Origin: Symbiodinium natans
Taxonomy: Eukaryota > Sar > Dinophyceae > Suessiales > Symbiodiniaceae
DNA length: 64,000 nt
Assembly (NCBI GenBank): GCA_905221605.1
Contig: CAJNDS010002823.1
Coordinates: forward strand, 467,001 to 531,000
Direction: 5' to 3'
The position numbers and the translations under genes were made by a program. The notes beneath the pieces are model-generated. The model saw nothing but the letters and a program-made list of their open reading frames with translations. It ran no database searches and was not told the DNA's origin. Below are positions 63,682 through 64,000 of this stretch, in pieces. The number at the start of each line of letters is the position of its first letter. Within the stretch, counting starts at the first letter, position 1.

Positions 63682-63785
63682 GCTACAGAGTCGGGGCCCC
63701 CGCGCCCGAAGTGCTCAGGCAACTCAGCAATGCTGTTGCTGCTGAGCCACAGCTCCTCTGGGAAGTTGTTGGCAAAAGTAACAGC
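63682..63785 (-). CDS. Leucine-rich-repeat mini-exon
   Basis: The minus strand reads FPEELWLSSNSIAELPEHFG within AVTFANN... to ...RGGPDSVA: a textbook LRR (L.LSSNSIAELPEHF). Acceptor TAATTACTTAG; donor TGTAGC|GTTTAGGG, so the intron starts with the telomere unit. It is the right-most, most 5', recognised exon in the window. Confidence 0.65.
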
Positions 63786-64000
63786 CTAAGTAATTAGAAC
63801 AGGGCGTTTGGGGGTTATTCTAGTATTTATATAGAGACCATGAGAGAATGCGATTGGTAACTATTCCGACCCTTATATTCCCAAGATCCCGAATCTCTCG
63901 TCCTAACCGAAAGGCTCCCTTTATTTAGGTGGACTTTGGGTTATTCGGAGCCTTGTAGGGCCGCTGGGCAGAACATACAGTTTAGGGTTTAGGGTTTAGG

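Noticed and set aside
1569-63998. A true chromosome end (telomere)
   Set aside because: Arrays are short, in both orientations and spread through the whole window, with unique sequence between; neither window edge is a terminal array.
1-64000. Spliced-leader gene, tRNA or rRNA genes
   Set aside because: Reading both strands by eye found no dinoflagellate spliced-leader core (CCATTTTGGCTCAAG), no tRNA-like cloverleaf with a TTC box, and no rRNA signature. A covariance-model scan would be needed to exclude them fully.

Overview
The window looks like nuclear DNA of a dinoflagellate or a close alveolate relative. The reasons are interstitial TTTAGGG/CCCTAAA telomere-type repeats every few hundred bases, very short candidate exons separated by long repeat-filled gaps, non-canonical GC/GA splice donors needed at some junctions, and a retroelement whose second ORF is G/N/W/S-rich then RS-rich. 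No tRNA, rRNA, CRISPR array, bacterial operon or spliced-leader sequence was seen. The species cannot be named from sequence alone.

Main reading (inference from many independent spots): the window is mostly introns of one or a few very exon-fragmented genes on the minus strand. Short unique islands of about 45-120 bp recur. Each usually has a C-rich array (CCCTAAA)n on its left and a G-rich array (TTTAGGG)n on its right on the plus strand. On the minus strand these islands read as open, splice-bounded mini-exons. Many from 44 to 64 kb carry leucine-rich-repeat (LRR) motifs; two at 15.4 and 16.6 kb encode textbook EF-hand loops. On the minus strand the introns therefore begin with GTTTAGGG... 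(the GT donor is the first two bases of the telomere unit) and end with ...CCCTAAACCC(T)(C)AG. The introns carry telomere-type terminal inverted repeats. The non-LRR mini-exons are individually weak, because a 90-bp stretch is open in at least one of six frames by chance most of the time. LRR and EF-hand motif matches, splice sites and the constant strand are the real support.

Layout. 1-1550: unassigned sequence with a duplicated 80-bp block. 1.57-5.12 kb: candidate exons and telomere arrays, including a TTTTAGGG variant block. 5.13-10.49 kb: a 5.4-kb, probably young, retroelement with 0.63-kb near-identical direct terminal repeats, a large Penelope-like reverse transcriptase ORF and a second basic ORF, inserted inside a telomere-type array of an intron. 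10.5-16.7 kb: mini-exons of an EF-hand protein. 19.7-26.6 kb: mini-exons of unknown protein(s), one with a possible myristoylated N terminus (MGSTCC). 27-44 kb: mostly introns with minisatellites, hairpin elements and a CA-rich block. 44-64 kb: LRR mini-exons, a 97-bp GC-rich satellite (57.7-59.0 kb) and a 21-bp minisatellite.

The introns are packed with several families of about 100-bp inverted-repeat (MITE/introner-like) elements. Some have a telomere-type array in their middle. The candidate undescribed system is this combination: telomere-repeat-bounded introns, plus mobile hairpin elements and a reverse-transcriptase element associated with the same arrays.
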